Positions 25,010-33,456 of a DNA stretch of 64,000 nucleotides are shown in pieces; positions within the stretch are counted from its first letter, which is position 1, and every line of letters begins with the position of its first letter. The position numbers and the translations under genes were made by a program. Below the pieces are notes generated by a model. That model was not told the origin of the DNA, ran no database searches, and saw nothing but the letters and a program-made list of their open reading frames with translations. The DNA lies in the NCBI RefSeq assembly GCF_014284235.1, contig NZ_JACOGD010000006.1, forward strand, positions 95,207-159,206. The letters run 5' to 3'. The stretch comes from Cognatundibacterium curvum. GTDB taxonomy: Bacteria > Pseudomonadota > Gammaproteobacteria > Burkholderiales > Burkholderiaceae_D.

Positions 25010-26101
25010 TTATTTTTTACCGGCAGTTTCTTTCCACTGTTTGAGGAAGGCCAGGCGTTTGGCCTGATCCAGATATTGCAGCAGCATAGGATTGACCGGC
25101 AGCGGTTTTAAACCCGGACCGATCAGCTTGGCCAGTTCGGAAGACGTGGTTTCGCCTTTCACGTCGGCGCGGATCGCATACAGTTTGGCTTCGTTGGCGA
25201 TCATGGTCTGACCGCGTTTGGACAGTGTGTAATCCAGCCACAGCTTGGCCGAATTCGGATGCTTGGCCGCTTTGCTGATGAACATCACACGTGACAAGAC
25301 CAGCGTGTAATCCTTAGGAATCTGTACGCCGATAGACGGATCTTTAGCAGCGCGTACCAGCGCATAGGAACCCAGAATGTTATAGCCGAGCAGATTCTCA
25401 CCCGAGGAGATTCTTTCCAGCATGGTGCCAGTTGAAGACTGCACACGTACACTCACATTCCCGAAGGCTTTGGCCAGGTCCCAGAATGCCTGATTTTCGC
25501 GGCTGTCCTGGGTGATAAACATAAAACCGACGCCGGATTTTTCGATGTCATAGGTCGTGACTTTGTTTTTGAATTTGTCGGCTTTGGTGGTCAGCAGCTT
25601 GGCAAATTCGGCATGGGTTTTCGGTACTTCATCGGCACTGACCAGACGCTTGTTATAGACAAAAACAGCAGGTTCAAAGGTGGTGCCGTAAGCCGCATTA
25701 TTCCAGATCGCCCATTGTGGGATATTGCTCAGCTCAGGGGATGCATATTGCATGCCGTAGCCATCGGATACCAGCTTAGTCTGCAGGTCCATCGCAGATG
25801 ACCACATCAGATCAGCACTGTTACCACCGGCCGCCATTTCAGAAATATAGCGGTTATAGACTTCGGTGGAATTCATATCGTTGTATTCGACCTGCACATC
25901 CGGATACATGCTGCGGAAGTCCTTGATCATAGGCTCAACCGCCTTGGTGTCGGTAGCACTATAGATGACCAGCTTGCCTTCTTTTTTAGCAGCATCAACA
26001 ATCTTGCTGTAGTCCGCCGGATAGCCTGCAGGCGCCTGTGCCATGGCTGTGCTGAATGCCAGAGCGGCGACGGTGCCCAGTACCAGTGATGTGGATTTCA
26101 T
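25010..26101 (-). CDS. ABC transporter substrate-binding protein (FbpA family)
   Basis: A 363-residue periplasmic protein with a signal peptide (MKSTSLVLGTVAALAFSTAMAQ, cleavage near AMA-QA). The mature domain starts with DAAKKEGKLVIYSATD, which is the usual first strand of ferric-ion/phosphonate binding proteins, with YNDMNSTEVYNRYISE, SADLMWSSAMD and YTLVLSRVMFISKAAKHPN later. AGGAGATAAG precedes the ATG at 26101, so upstream residues were dropped. The tyrosine pair typical of FbpA iron ligands is not evident at the C-terminal end, so iron is not certain. First gene of the importer operon. Confidence 0.87.
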   Translation of the reverse strand: MKSTSLVLGTVAALAFSTAMAQAPAGYPADYSKIVDAAKKEGKLVIYSATDTKAVEPMIKDFRSMYPDVQVEYNDMNSTEVYNRYISEMAAGGNSADLMWSSAMDLQTKLVSDGYGMQYASPELSNIPQWAIWNNAAYGTTFEPAVFVYNKRLVSADEVPKTHAEFAKLLTTKADKFKNKVTTYDIEKSGVGFMFITQDSRENQAFWDLAKAFGNVSVRVQSSTGTMLERISSGENLLGYNILGSYALVRAAKDPSIGVQIPKDYTLVLSRVMFISKAAKHPNSAKLWLDYTLSKRGQTMIANEAKLYAIRADVKGETTSSELAKLIGPGLKPLPVNPMLLQYLDQAKRLAFLKQWKETAGKK

Positions 26102-26214
26102 GTGCTTATCTCCTGTATGTTTTATTGGTATAACGTTTGCTGCCGATGTAATCTGTACTACCTGTACTGCCATTTTTGTTGTGCTGGTTTCCTGCGTTCT
26201 GTTTGCTATTGGAT

Positions 26215-27186
26215 TTAACGTATCATGCCGAATTCATGCGCCTGTGAGCGGTAACGGATTACTGCCTGTTCTATGTAATCGCTGAGCTGTTTTCCTGTCA
26301 TGGAAAAGGGATAGAGACCAGCGGCTTTACGTTGTTCAGCAAAACCGTTACTGCTCATGAGCCGTTCAAAGGTCTGTACCCATTGCTGATATTCGCGATC
26401 ACTGGTTTGTGGCCCCATGTAGACACCACGGATAATCGGCCAGGTGACGTCGAAGCCCTGCTCTCTGGCGGTAGGGATGTTTTCCAGCACACCGGGCAGA
26501 CGTGCGTCGGACAACACGGCCAGTACGCGGATATCGCCATCTTTGGCATGCAGCGCGGCTTCCGACACATCGCCGGAAACGACTTGCACATGATTCGCCA
26601 TCAATGCGGTAAAGGACTCACCCCCACCTTCAAAGGCCACCAGTTTCAGGGCTTTCGGATCAATGCCAGCCAGCCGCCCTATCTGCGCCATTTTCAGCCA
26701 GTCCTGGCTGCCTACCGTGCCGCCTGCTGCAATCGCAAAATTGGCTGGGCGCTTGCGCATGGCTTCCATCAGCTCACGCAGGGTTTTGTAGGGGGAGTCG
26801 CGGCGTACCGCGATCATGCCGTAATCTGTACCAATCGCAGCTACCCAGCGCACTTGTGAGGTATCGGCCTTACCGAATTTACCTTCCGCGATATTCAGCA
26901 GTGAGCCACCGGAAAACGCGACCAGTGTATTGCTGGTGGTCAGACGCTGACTGAGTACCGAGGTCCAGGCCACCGCGCCGACACCGCCCGGCAGATAGCT
27001 GAGCTGTACCTTGCCTGGTGTGAGCGATTTTTGTATCAGTTTACAGGTCAGGTCCATGCCACCGCCAGGCTTGGCCGGTACCACGCAGCGGCTGTCGGCC
27101 TCAGGTATATTGGTCGCGGCCATGCCTGTTCCCGCCATCCATAGCGGGCTGCATAACAACAGGGCGAGGCGCAGCGGCAATTTCAT
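26215..27186 (-). CDS. Bug-family tripartite tricarboxylate receptor protein
   Basis: A 323-residue periplasmic receptor of the TctC/Bug family that is greatly expanded in Burkholderiales. A signal peptide ends near GMAAT; the mature protein has CVVPAKPGGGMDLTCK, the loop LSYLPGGVGAVAW, and AIAAGGTVGSQDW and FEGGGESFTALMANHVQ, which match the ligand-cradling loops of the family. AAGGA is upstream of the ATG. No tctA or tctB membrane gene is adjacent; the receptor lies between an ABC importer and the TctD/TctE pair, so it may act as a sensor partner for TctE, as some Bug proteins do. Ligand unknown, carboxylate likely. Confidence 0.87.
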   Translation of the reverse strand: MKLPLRLALLLCSPLWMAGTGMAATNIPEADSRCVVPAKPGGGMDLTCKLIQKSLTPGKVQLSYLPGGVGAVAWTSVLSQRLTTSNTLVAFSGGSLLNIAEGKFGKADTSQVRWVAAIGTDYGMIAVRRDSPYKTLRELMEAMRKRPANFAIAAGGTVGSQDWLKMAQIGRLAGIDPKALKLVAFEGGGESFTALMANHVQVVSGDVSEAALHAKDGDIRVLAVLSDARLPGVLENIPTAREQGFDVTWPIIRGVYMGPQTSDREYQQWVQTFERLMSSNGFAEQRKAAGLYPFSMTGKQLSDYIEQAVIRYRSQAHEFGMIR

Positions 27187-27607
27187 CGTTTATCCTTATT
27201 TCAGCCAGACACGGCGGCTGATGGCACAAATCATAGCGGCGGATTACTTTCAGTCCGCTTTCAGCATAGTGGATGTCACGCGCTTTTGATACATGCGCTG
27301 CAGTATGCATCAGAGTATGCGCAGGTTTACTCTGCGCTGGCTTTCAATTCGCTTACAGCCCGCAATATCCCGGTCTTAGGTATAGCTGCTGTTTCATTCC
27401 TGCAAAAAATCCGTCTCAGTACCAAGCGATAGTCGATTTTGTACGCGTTTTATGCGATTCTTCGCGCAAGGTGGTGCCTGAATCTGGCCTGCCTGAGGAT
27501 TGGAGCCGGGAGACAGGCTCTGCAGATCATTACAGGATCGCTCACAAGCCATCTGTCTGGTGCTGGCGGCAGAGCGGGCTTTATGCGGTCCTGCAGATAA
27601 AAATATT
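27187..27607. other. divergent promoter region, bug / tctD
   Basis: These 421 bases separate the Bug receptor gene (minus) and the response regulator gene (plus). Two near repeats of ATGCGC-GCAGTATGC type occur around 27293-27325 (ATGCGCTGCAGTATGC, then GAGTATGCGCAG), a possible regulator site. A frame open from 27500 reads into the regulator gene, but the regulator proper starts at 27608. No other gene is seen. Confidence 0.45.
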
Positions 27608-28282
27608 ATGCGTATTCTGTTAGTTGAAGATCATCAGGAATTGTCGCACTGGCTGGCCAAGGCCTTGCGTGATGCGCGTCTGACGGTAGAGGTGGCTCAT
27701 GACGGCGCCGATGCCGATGCCTTGTTGCATACCCAGGAATATGCGCTGGTGATACTGGATTTAAGTTTACCCAGAATGGATGGGCTGGATGTGCTTAAGC
27801 GCATGCGCGCGCGCGGCAGCAAGACACCGGTGCTGATCCTGACCGCACGCGGTGGCTTGCAGGACAGAGTGCAGGGGCTGAATCTGGGGGCGGATGATTA
27901 TCTGCCCAAACCTTTTGAGCTGGCTGAACTGGAGGCGCGCGTAAAAGCCTTATTGCGCCGCGCACAGGGTAACGAGGCGGTGGTGCTGCAATGTGGTGAA
28001 CTGAGTTTCGACACGGTGATCCGTCAGTTCTTTTATGCGCAGGCACCGATGTCGCTGACGCCGCGTGAATACGCGGTGCTGGAAGTGCTGATGACGCGGC
28101 CCGGACAGGCTGTGCCCAAGGATAAACTGTTTGATCAGGTGTTCGCGCTGGACGACGATGCGAATCTGGATGCGATAGAAATTTACATACACCGTCTGCG
28201 CAAGAAGCTCGATAACGTCAGTCAGGGCAAAGTCGGCATCGTTACGCTGCGCGGTATAGGCTACTTACTGGAATCGCGCTGA
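27608..28282 (+). CDS. tctD: OmpR-family response regulator, TctD type
   Basis: A 224-residue DNA-binding regulator. The receiver domain starts MRILLVEDHQELSHWL, with the phospho-acceptor aspartate in ALVILDLSLPRMDG (Asp51) and the conserved lysine in DDYLPKPFEL. The winged-helix domain has SLTPREYAVLEVLMTRPGQ and ends VTLRGIGYLLESR, the OmpR/PhoB pattern. The start at 27608 was chosen because the protein then begins exactly at the receiver; 36 upstream codons carry no homology. Its stop overlaps the start of the kinase gene by one base. The likely targets are the Bug and ABC importer genes transcribed away from it. Confidence 0.9.
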   Translation: MRILLVEDHQELSHWLAKALRDARLTVEVAHDGADADALLHTQEYALVILDLSLPRMDGLDVLKRMRARGSKTPVLILTARGGLQDRVQGLNLGADDYLPKPFELAELEARVKALLRRAQGNEAVVLQCGELSFDTVIRQFFYAQAPMSLTPREYAVLEVLMTRPGQAVPKDKLFDQVFALDDDANLDAIEIYIHRLRKKLDNVSQGKVGIVTLRGIGYLLESR

Positions 28283-29724
28283 TGCAGAACCAGGACCAGC
28301 TCGGCAGTCTGCGTGGTCAGTTCCTGCGCTGGTTACTGATACCGCTGGTCATCCTGGTGGCACTGAACGCGTTCTCGGTTTATAACAATGCGCTTGATGC
28401 GGCTGATCTGGCCTATGACCGCTCGCTGCTGTCGTCAGCGCGTGCACTGGGTGAGCGTATCGCGATTGTGGACGGTAAGGTGACGGTCGACGTGCCCTAT
28501 GTGGCTTTAGACAGTTTCGAGACCGACACGCTGGGACGCCTGTATTACCGGGTATCCGGCATCCATGGAGAATACATCTCCGGTTATGAAGATTTACCGG
28601 GCTTACCCAAAAACGTTGCGCGCTCCGATATTTATCCGGCGCTGGTCCATTTTTTCCATGCCCAATATCAGGGCCAGCCTATACGCATCGCGGCCTTGCA
28701 TCAGCCTGTGTATGACGACAGGATGCGTGGCATCGCGCTGGTGGAAGTGGCTGAAACGCTGGATGCCAGACGTGGCATGTCGCGCAAGATTCTGCTCGAT
28801 ACCTTGCTGCGCCAGGCGTTGCTGGTGATTGCGGTGGCGCTCTTGGTCTGGCTGGCGCTGCGTTTTGTTTTGCATCCCTTGCTGCAGCTCAGCTACCACT
28901 TGGCGGAACGGGAGCCGACCGATTTGTCGGATTTCAGTCCGCTGATCGTGCACAAGGAGATACGGCCGCTGGTGCTGGCCATGAATGGCTATATGGCGCG
29001 GCTGGATCAGCTGATTTCGGGGCAGAAGCGCTTTATCGCCGATGCCTCCCATCAGTTACGCACACCGCTGACCGTATTGAAAACCCAGGCCGAACTGGCT
29101 TTGCGTGAAGATGATCCGGTTGCCATGCGCCAGATCGTGCAAAGCATCGCCCAGACTACCGATACCACAGTGTATCTGGCCAACCGTCTGTTGACGCTGG
29201 CACGTACCGGGCATGGGGTCGCCGAAATGGAAATGACAGAACTGAGTCTGACGCAACTGGCGCGCGAGGTATGTCTGGAACTGGCCTTGAGTGCGGTGCG
29301 CAAGCAAATCGATCTGGCACTGGAAGCCGATACTGAAGTCAGATTGCGCGGTCACGCCTTGCTGCTGCATGAGATGCTGACCAATCTGATCGACAATGCG
29401 ATTACCTATACCCCGGCTGGCGGGCAGATTGTGGTCCGTGTGCTGCCCAGAGACAGTAGTGTGCTGCTGGAAGTGCAGGATAATGGTCCCGGCTTGTCCG
29501 ATGCGGATAAAGAAAAAGTATTTCAGCCGTTTTATCGTGCCCTCAGCAGCAGTGCCGCGCACCCGGGCGGTACCGGTCTGGGCATGAGTATCGTCAGTGA
29601 TGTCGTGCAGCTGCATCAGGGCAGGATTACGCTGGAAGATGCGCAGCAGCGCGCAGACAGCACAAACCCAACACCGGGTGGAACAGGTTTGCTGGTGCGG
29701 GTGCAATTGTCTTGCCTGGTATAA
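28282..29724 (+). CDS. tctE: sensor histidine kinase, TctE type
   Basis: A 480-residue inner-membrane kinase. Membrane helices lie at about residues 14-34 and 172-196, enclosing a periplasmic sensor; the H box is FIADASHQLRTPL, the N box NLIDNAITYTP, the G1 box VQDNGPGLS and the G2 region GGTGLGMS. This set, with the TctE-like N-terminal domain, matches kinases that sense tricarboxylates through a Bug receptor. ATG overlaps the TGA of the regulator gene, so the pair is translationally coupled. Confidence 0.9.
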   Translation: MQNQDQLGSLRGQFLRWLLIPLVILVALNAFSVYNNALDAADLAYDRSLLSSARALGERIAIVDGKVTVDVPYVALDSFETDTLGRLYYRVSGIHGEYISGYEDLPGLPKNVARSDIYPALVHFFHAQYQGQPIRIAALHQPVYDDRMRGIALVEVAETLDARRGMSRKILLDTLLRQALLVIAVALLVWLALRFVLHPLLQLSYHLAEREPTDLSDFSPLIVHKEIRPLVLAMNGYMARLDQLISGQKRFIADASHQLRTPLTVLKTQAELALREDDPVAMRQIVQSIAQTTDTTVYLANRLLTLARTGHGVAEMEMTELSLTQLAREVCLELALSAVRKQIDLALEADTEVRLRGHALLLHEMLTNLIDNAITYTPAGGQIVVRVLPRDSSVLLEVQDNGPGLSDADKEKVFQPFYRALSSSAAHPGGTGLGMSIVSDVVQLHQGRITLEDAQQRADSTNPTPGGTGLLVRVQLSCLV

Positions 29725-29833
29725 GCTAGCGGCGCATACTCGGCGAAGTATCCACCGGATGATTGCAGCAAGTATGGCGGGTAGTTAATCGGCACTTAAC
29801 CAGTCTATTGGAAATATTTTTCTTAGTACATTG

Positions 29834-30646
29834 ATGAGCGATTATTCCCTGCTTCCAGAAGACCAGTTACGGCGCCAGCTGTTACGCTGCGGTCTGGCCG
29901 TGGCTGGAAGTCTGGCCGCCGCGCCGCTGATGGCACAAACCCGTCTCACCTTGTATATCCGTGAGAACCGCAACGAAGCGGGCCAGATGCTGCCTTTACG
30001 CGAAGAGATACGGCGTTTGCTCGACCTGTTTGAACAGCGGCTGGCACTGCAGTTCGACATTGAGCGTTATCCGTATACACGGCTTTACGAAAAGACCCGC
30101 AATCACGAAGGCATCGCCTTTGGTGTCAGCGCCGGGCGCAGTCATCCAAATCTGATTCTGTCCGAGCCTTTTCTGAGTAACCAGGTCTGGCTGGTGGTGC
30201 GTAGCGATGCGGTATTTCCTTTTCGTGGCATAGAAGATTTACGCGGCAAAACCGTCGGCGTGGTGCGTGGTTCCGGCTATGGCGATGAGTTCGAAGCACA
30301 GCGTAACAAGCTGTTCAAAGTGGAAGAAGATGTGAGTTCACATACGGCGCGTTTGCGTAAGCTGATCAACCATCGTATGGATGTGATGTTGTTCGGCGAC
30401 TTTCACACGCGCGCCGAGGAAGTCAGTCAGTTTTTACATCAGATGATCGCCGCCGAAAAATCCTCAGGCTTATCGCCAGGCGAGGATTTCGTGGTACTGG
30501 ACAAGCCCTTGCTGATCGACGAATTATGCTTTGCGGCCAGTCCCAAATATGAAGACTGGATACACCGCATCAATACCGTGATCCAGACTACACGCCGCAA
30601 TGGCGAACTGAACCGCGCTATTTTCCCGCCCCGTAAAGCAAATTGA
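29834..30646 (+). CDS. periplasmic solute-binding protein (SBP_bac_3 type)
   Basis: A 270-residue exported protein. The N-terminus has LRRQLLRCGLAVAGSLAAAPLMAQ, a signal with an arginine pair. The mature part TRLTLYIRENRNEAGQMLP, a second-domain segment DLRGKTVGVVRGSGYGDEF and the C-terminal helices RINTVIQTTRRNGELNRAIFP fit the polar-amino-acid binding-protein fold. It follows the kinase gene by 109 bases in the same direction and may be part of the same unit, perhaps as a sensor ligand carrier. No permease is adjacent. Confidence 0.75.
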   Translation: MSDYSLLPEDQLRRQLLRCGLAVAGSLAAAPLMAQTRLTLYIRENRNEAGQMLPLREEIRRLLDLFEQRLALQFDIERYPYTRLYEKTRNHEGIAFGVSAGRSHPNLILSEPFLSNQVWLVVRSDAVFPFRGIEDLRGKTVGVVRGSGYGDEFEAQRNKLFKVEEDVSSHTARLRKLINHRMDVMLFGDFHTRAEEVSQFLHQMIAAEKSSGLSPGEDFVVLDKPLLIDELCFAASPKYEDWIHRINTVIQTTRRNGELNRAIFPPRKAN

Positions 30647-30699
30647 ATCACTGATTATCATTGGCAAACAAGTTCATTCGTTGAATGCGTAATACTGGG

Positions 30700-31197
30700 C
30701 TACTCACATAAATCTTTTACTTCTATCGAAAATGATTGATGGAGACTCATCACTAGTTGGTGAAAATCAGGACTAGAACCTGGGACGCTAATTATTAAAC
30801 CCCAATTCATCCATAAGACCAAACAGGTGTCTTCCAGCCCACGTGGTAAATCCCAGTCGTCATCGCTAACTAGTACGAAACGCTTTACTTGTCGTAAGTC
30901 GATAGTCGAAATATGTGCCGTATTTTCTATTTCTAAGTAGAAAGAATGAAGACTTAATATCCATGGGATGGATGGCGTACTTCGCATCCCATTAAATGCA
31001 TGAGAAAGAAAATAGCCGCTCAAAATAAGTGGCAGCCCCGCGCTACCTAACACCGTATATATCAGGAAATTCCAATTATGGTAAAGGTAGGATGCGAACA
31101 GGATAGCCAGTGTAACTAATAACAGAATCAAGAATGGCGACCATATGTGGAGCGTCTGAAACAGAGCAAACCGTGTTGATGAAATTCTTTTTTTCAT
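30700..31197 (-). CDS. small membrane protein of unknown function
   Basis: A 165-residue protein with two adjacent hydrophobic helices (about residues 20-40 and 45-66) followed by a soluble C-terminal part of about 90 residues (STIDLRQVKRFVLVSDDDWDLPRGLEDTCLVLWMNWGLIISVPG). That part resembles the PH-like soluble domains of YcxB- or DUF-type membrane proteins, but I cannot name the family. It has lower G+C than its neighbours. A terminator for the next minus-strand gene lies upstream of it, so it has its own promoter. Confidence 0.6.
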   Translation of the reverse strand: MKKRISSTRFALFQTLHIWSPFLILLLVTLAILFASYLYHNWNFLIYTVLGSAGLPLILSGYFLSHAFNGMRSTPSIPWILSLHSFYLEIENTAHISTIDLRQVKRFVLVSDDDWDLPRGLEDTCLVLWMNWGLIISVPGSSPDFHQLVMSLHQSFSIEVKDLCE

Positions 31198-31230
31198 AGC
31201 GACTCTACAAAAAAATTTTTCATGGCAATA

Positions 31231-31264
31231 AAAAATATGGGGATACGCTGATCCCCATATTTTT
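31231..31264 (-). terminator. rho-independent terminator after the radical SAM gene
   Basis: AAAAATATGGGGAT and ATCCCCATATTTTT form a perfect 14-bp stem with a 6-base loop, followed on the minus strand by a T-rich tail. It begins 3 bases after the stop of the radical SAM gene. Confidence 0.9.
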
Positions 31265-31266
31265 CT

Positions 31267-32790
31267 TTAAGCCACCATGTGCTGTCGCTGTCTTTGCGGC
31301 GTCGCTTTGCCTTTTTCCTGATTGGCTTGCTGGCCTTTATGGCTGCTGCCTTGCTGATGCTGGGCGCTGCCGGCGTAGTCGCTGGCCAGCAAGGTTTTGC
31401 AGTCGGCCGCTGACATGCCTTGCAACTGCAGCCATTGACCAACTAAGGCGGCCAGGCGGTCGAGTGCGATTCTGTGGGTGGCATCGGTATTGGCAAATAT
31501 CCAGTCCGAAAACGCCATGAAGCGCGCAAACGGGTCGTCCGCCAGCATTACCGGCAGCGTGTTGGCAAAGCGTCCGGAATTGGCCACCATATCCCAATAA
31601 CGCGCAAAGCGCACCAGTCGCTGCATATCGGTAAAAGGCACATCCTGGTTCGCCAGGATGGTGTAAGGTGGTTGCGGATCAAAGCGCAGCTGGTAGGCCT
31701 CGGTGTGGCGGATGATAGGTGTGCCGCGCAGGCGTTTCAGAATGCCAAATTGTATTTCATGCGGTTTAAGCGACACCAGATGATTAAAGCCCTGCGCAAA
31801 ACTGTCCATGGTTTCACCGGGCAGACCGGCAATCAGATCGACGTGCAAATGTGCATGCGACTGGGTGGTCAGCCAGCGTATATTGTCGGCAGCTTTGTCA
31901 TTGTTTTGTTTACGGCTGATCAGAGCTTGCACCGTCGGGTTAAAGCTTTGGATACCGATTTCAAATTGCAGTGTACCGTCCGGGAATTTCTGTATGCCTT
32001 CTTTGAGTGCATCCGGCAAATGGTCAGGCACCACTTCGAAGTGAGCAAACACAGGATCATGCGGCGCCGCTTCCAGTTTATCGAGGAAGAACTGCATGAT
32101 TTTCAGGCTGGTTTTGATATTCAGATTGAAGGTGCGGTCAACGAATTTGAATAAGCGCGCACCGCGCTGATACAGACTTTCCATTTCCGCCAGAAATGCA
32201 TCGATATCAAATGGCCAGGCGGTTTTGTCGAGCGCCGACAGACAGAATTCGCATTTGAACGGGCAGCCGCGCGATGCCTCAACGTACAGGGTACGGTGAC
32301 GGATATCCTGATCGGTGTATAACTGATAGGGCAGCTTGATTTCATTCATCGGTGGCTGTTTGCCAGCATGCACTTTCATCAGCGGTTGTGGACCATTGAG
32401 GATTTGTGCACACAATTCCGGAAAACTGATATCGCCCCAGCCGGTGATCACATAGTCGGCCAGCCGTATGATTTCCTGGTCGCCGGTTTCATGCGAAACC
32501 TCGGGCCCACCTAACACAATCACGACTTCCGGTGCGACCCGTTTTAACACCGCGACGATTTGGGTGATTTCCACCACGTTCCAGATATACACGCCAAAAC
32601 CGACGATCAGCTTTTCGCCTTCCTGGCGATAGCCCAGGATTTTTTCCACCACATCGGTACTGCGCGCACCGATTACAAATTCATGCAGCTGGGTTTGCGC
32701 CTGCAACTCTCCCATATTGGCAAGCAGGTAACGCAATCCTAATGAAGCATGGGCGTAACGGGCATTGAGCGTTGTGAGCAGAATAGTCAT
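31267..32790 (-). CDS. B12-binding-domain radical SAM protein (DUF4080 type)
   Basis: A 507-residue enzyme. The N-terminal ~130 residues form a cobalamin-binding-like Rossmann domain (VVIVLGGPEVSHE). The radical SAM core begins with the 4Fe-4S motif SRGCPFKCEFC (three cysteines in CxxxCxxC). Other core elements are FKFVDRTFN, LQFEIGIQSF and HLHVDLIAGLPGET. The C-terminus has a DUF4080-type domain and a long Gln-rich tail. Such enzymes do radical methylations or rearrangements, but no substrate is known for this branch, and no biosynthetic partner is adjacent; the classic DXHXXG cobalamin motif is not evident. Confidence 0.88.
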   Translation of the reverse strand: MTILLTTLNARYAHASLGLRYLLANMGELQAQTQLHEFVIGARSTDVVEKILGYRQEGEKLIVGFGVYIWNVVEITQIVAVLKRVAPEVVIVLGGPEVSHETGDQEIIRLADYVITGWGDISFPELCAQILNGPQPLMKVHAGKQPPMNEIKLPYQLYTDQDIRHRTLYVEASRGCPFKCEFCLSALDKTAWPFDIDAFLAEMESLYQRGARLFKFVDRTFNLNIKTSLKIMQFFLDKLEAAPHDPVFAHFEVVPDHLPDALKEGIQKFPDGTLQFEIGIQSFNPTVQALISRKQNNDKAADNIRWLTTQSHAHLHVDLIAGLPGETMDSFAQGFNHLVSLKPHEIQFGILKRLRGTPIIRHTEAYQLRFDPQPPYTILANQDVPFTDMQRLVRFARYWDMVANSGRFANTLPVMLADDPFARFMAFSDWIFANTDATHRIALDRLAALVGQWLQLQGMSAADCKTLLASDYAGSAQHQQGSSHKGQQANQEKGKATPQRQRQHMVA

Positions 32791-33165
32791 GGAAAGAACA
32801 AAGAAGCAGGAAATAAGGCGCTATTGTACGCGTTGCGTGCCCGGCTCAGGAAAATGCAGGCAGAAAAGCGCAGCTGTATCGGTTCAGCATAGCAAGGCAA
32901 ACTAAGAAAAAAGGGAATGCCGGATCGGTATGTCACTGCCGCATCGGAAACGTGAGCGTATGCGGCAGGATCAGTCTGGTACAGCGGCAGTTATCCGGCG
33001 TGGACTGCCTGGTGGGCGAATAGCCCGTAGTGTGAGGCGATAAAACAATATAGCTAAAATGCATCAGCCAGCGCGAACAGCAGGCGGCAAGCTGAATAAT
33101 AAAGCGGGTATTACGGTTTACATCAATATATTGCGCTGCAACAAATTCTTACATCTGTGTTGCAA

Positions 33166-33237
33166 TCAGTCAGCTAATGCGGCTGTCAGGATAGCGATAG
33201 TAGCGATGATTTGGGTCAAAATAATCAGGCTGATCAT
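33166..33237 (-). CDS. possible 23-residue hydrophobic small protein
   Basis: On the minus strand AAGGAAATATC leads to an ATG at 33237 and a 23-codon frame that begins MISLIILTQ, continues with Ile/Ala/Leu/Thr residues, and ends ALAD with a TGA. The ribosome binding site is good and the peptide is a single hydrophobic helix. It is of the size and kind of small membrane peptides and type I toxins, but no antisense RNA or partner gene is evident. The frame is too short for codon use to decide. Confidence 0.4.
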   Translation of the reverse strand: MISLIILTQIIATIAILTAALAD

Positions 33238-33390
33238 GATATTTCCTTGTGTGGTTGAATGATGTAGCCATGATAGTCATCCGCATCGCAAGAATCCAAT
33301 GACTTATTCAGATATCAAGTTATGTTATTTATGAATGTCATTAAGATTTCATATTTCTCATTAGTATTTATTGCATTGCACAATTTTTAG

Positions 33391-33424
33391 AAAAAAAGGC
33401 GTCTCCACTAAAGCCGGGACGCCC
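33391..33424 (-). terminator. rho-independent terminator after the MCP gene
   Basis: GGCGTC at 33398-33403 pairs with GACGCC at 33418-33423; on the minus strand the stem is followed by a run of seven T. It starts 33 bases after the stop codon of the chemoreceptor gene. Confidence 0.85.
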
Positions 33425-33456
33425 TGAGCTGAAGATGTGAAGCGCTTAACCGGGCA

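Larger units (their letters stand above)
32791..33456. other. long intergenic region, mostly without genes
   Basis: This 666-base gap lies between the radical SAM gene and the MCP gene, both on the minus strand. It contains a 23-codon minus-strand frame (33166-33237) and the MCP terminator (33391-33424), both listed separately. The part from 33280 to 33390 is AT-rich. A 67-codon plus-strand frame at 33059-33262 has no good ribosome binding site and was not called. Nothing else is seen. Confidence 0.5.

Noticed and set aside
31474-32154. 226-codon plus-strand frame opposite the radical SAM gene
   Set aside because: The minus-strand frame has clear motifs; the antisense frame is a shadow.
33059-33262. 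67-codon plus-strand frame in the gap before the MCP
   Set aside because: No ribosome binding site, and it overlaps a better-supported short frame on the minus strand.
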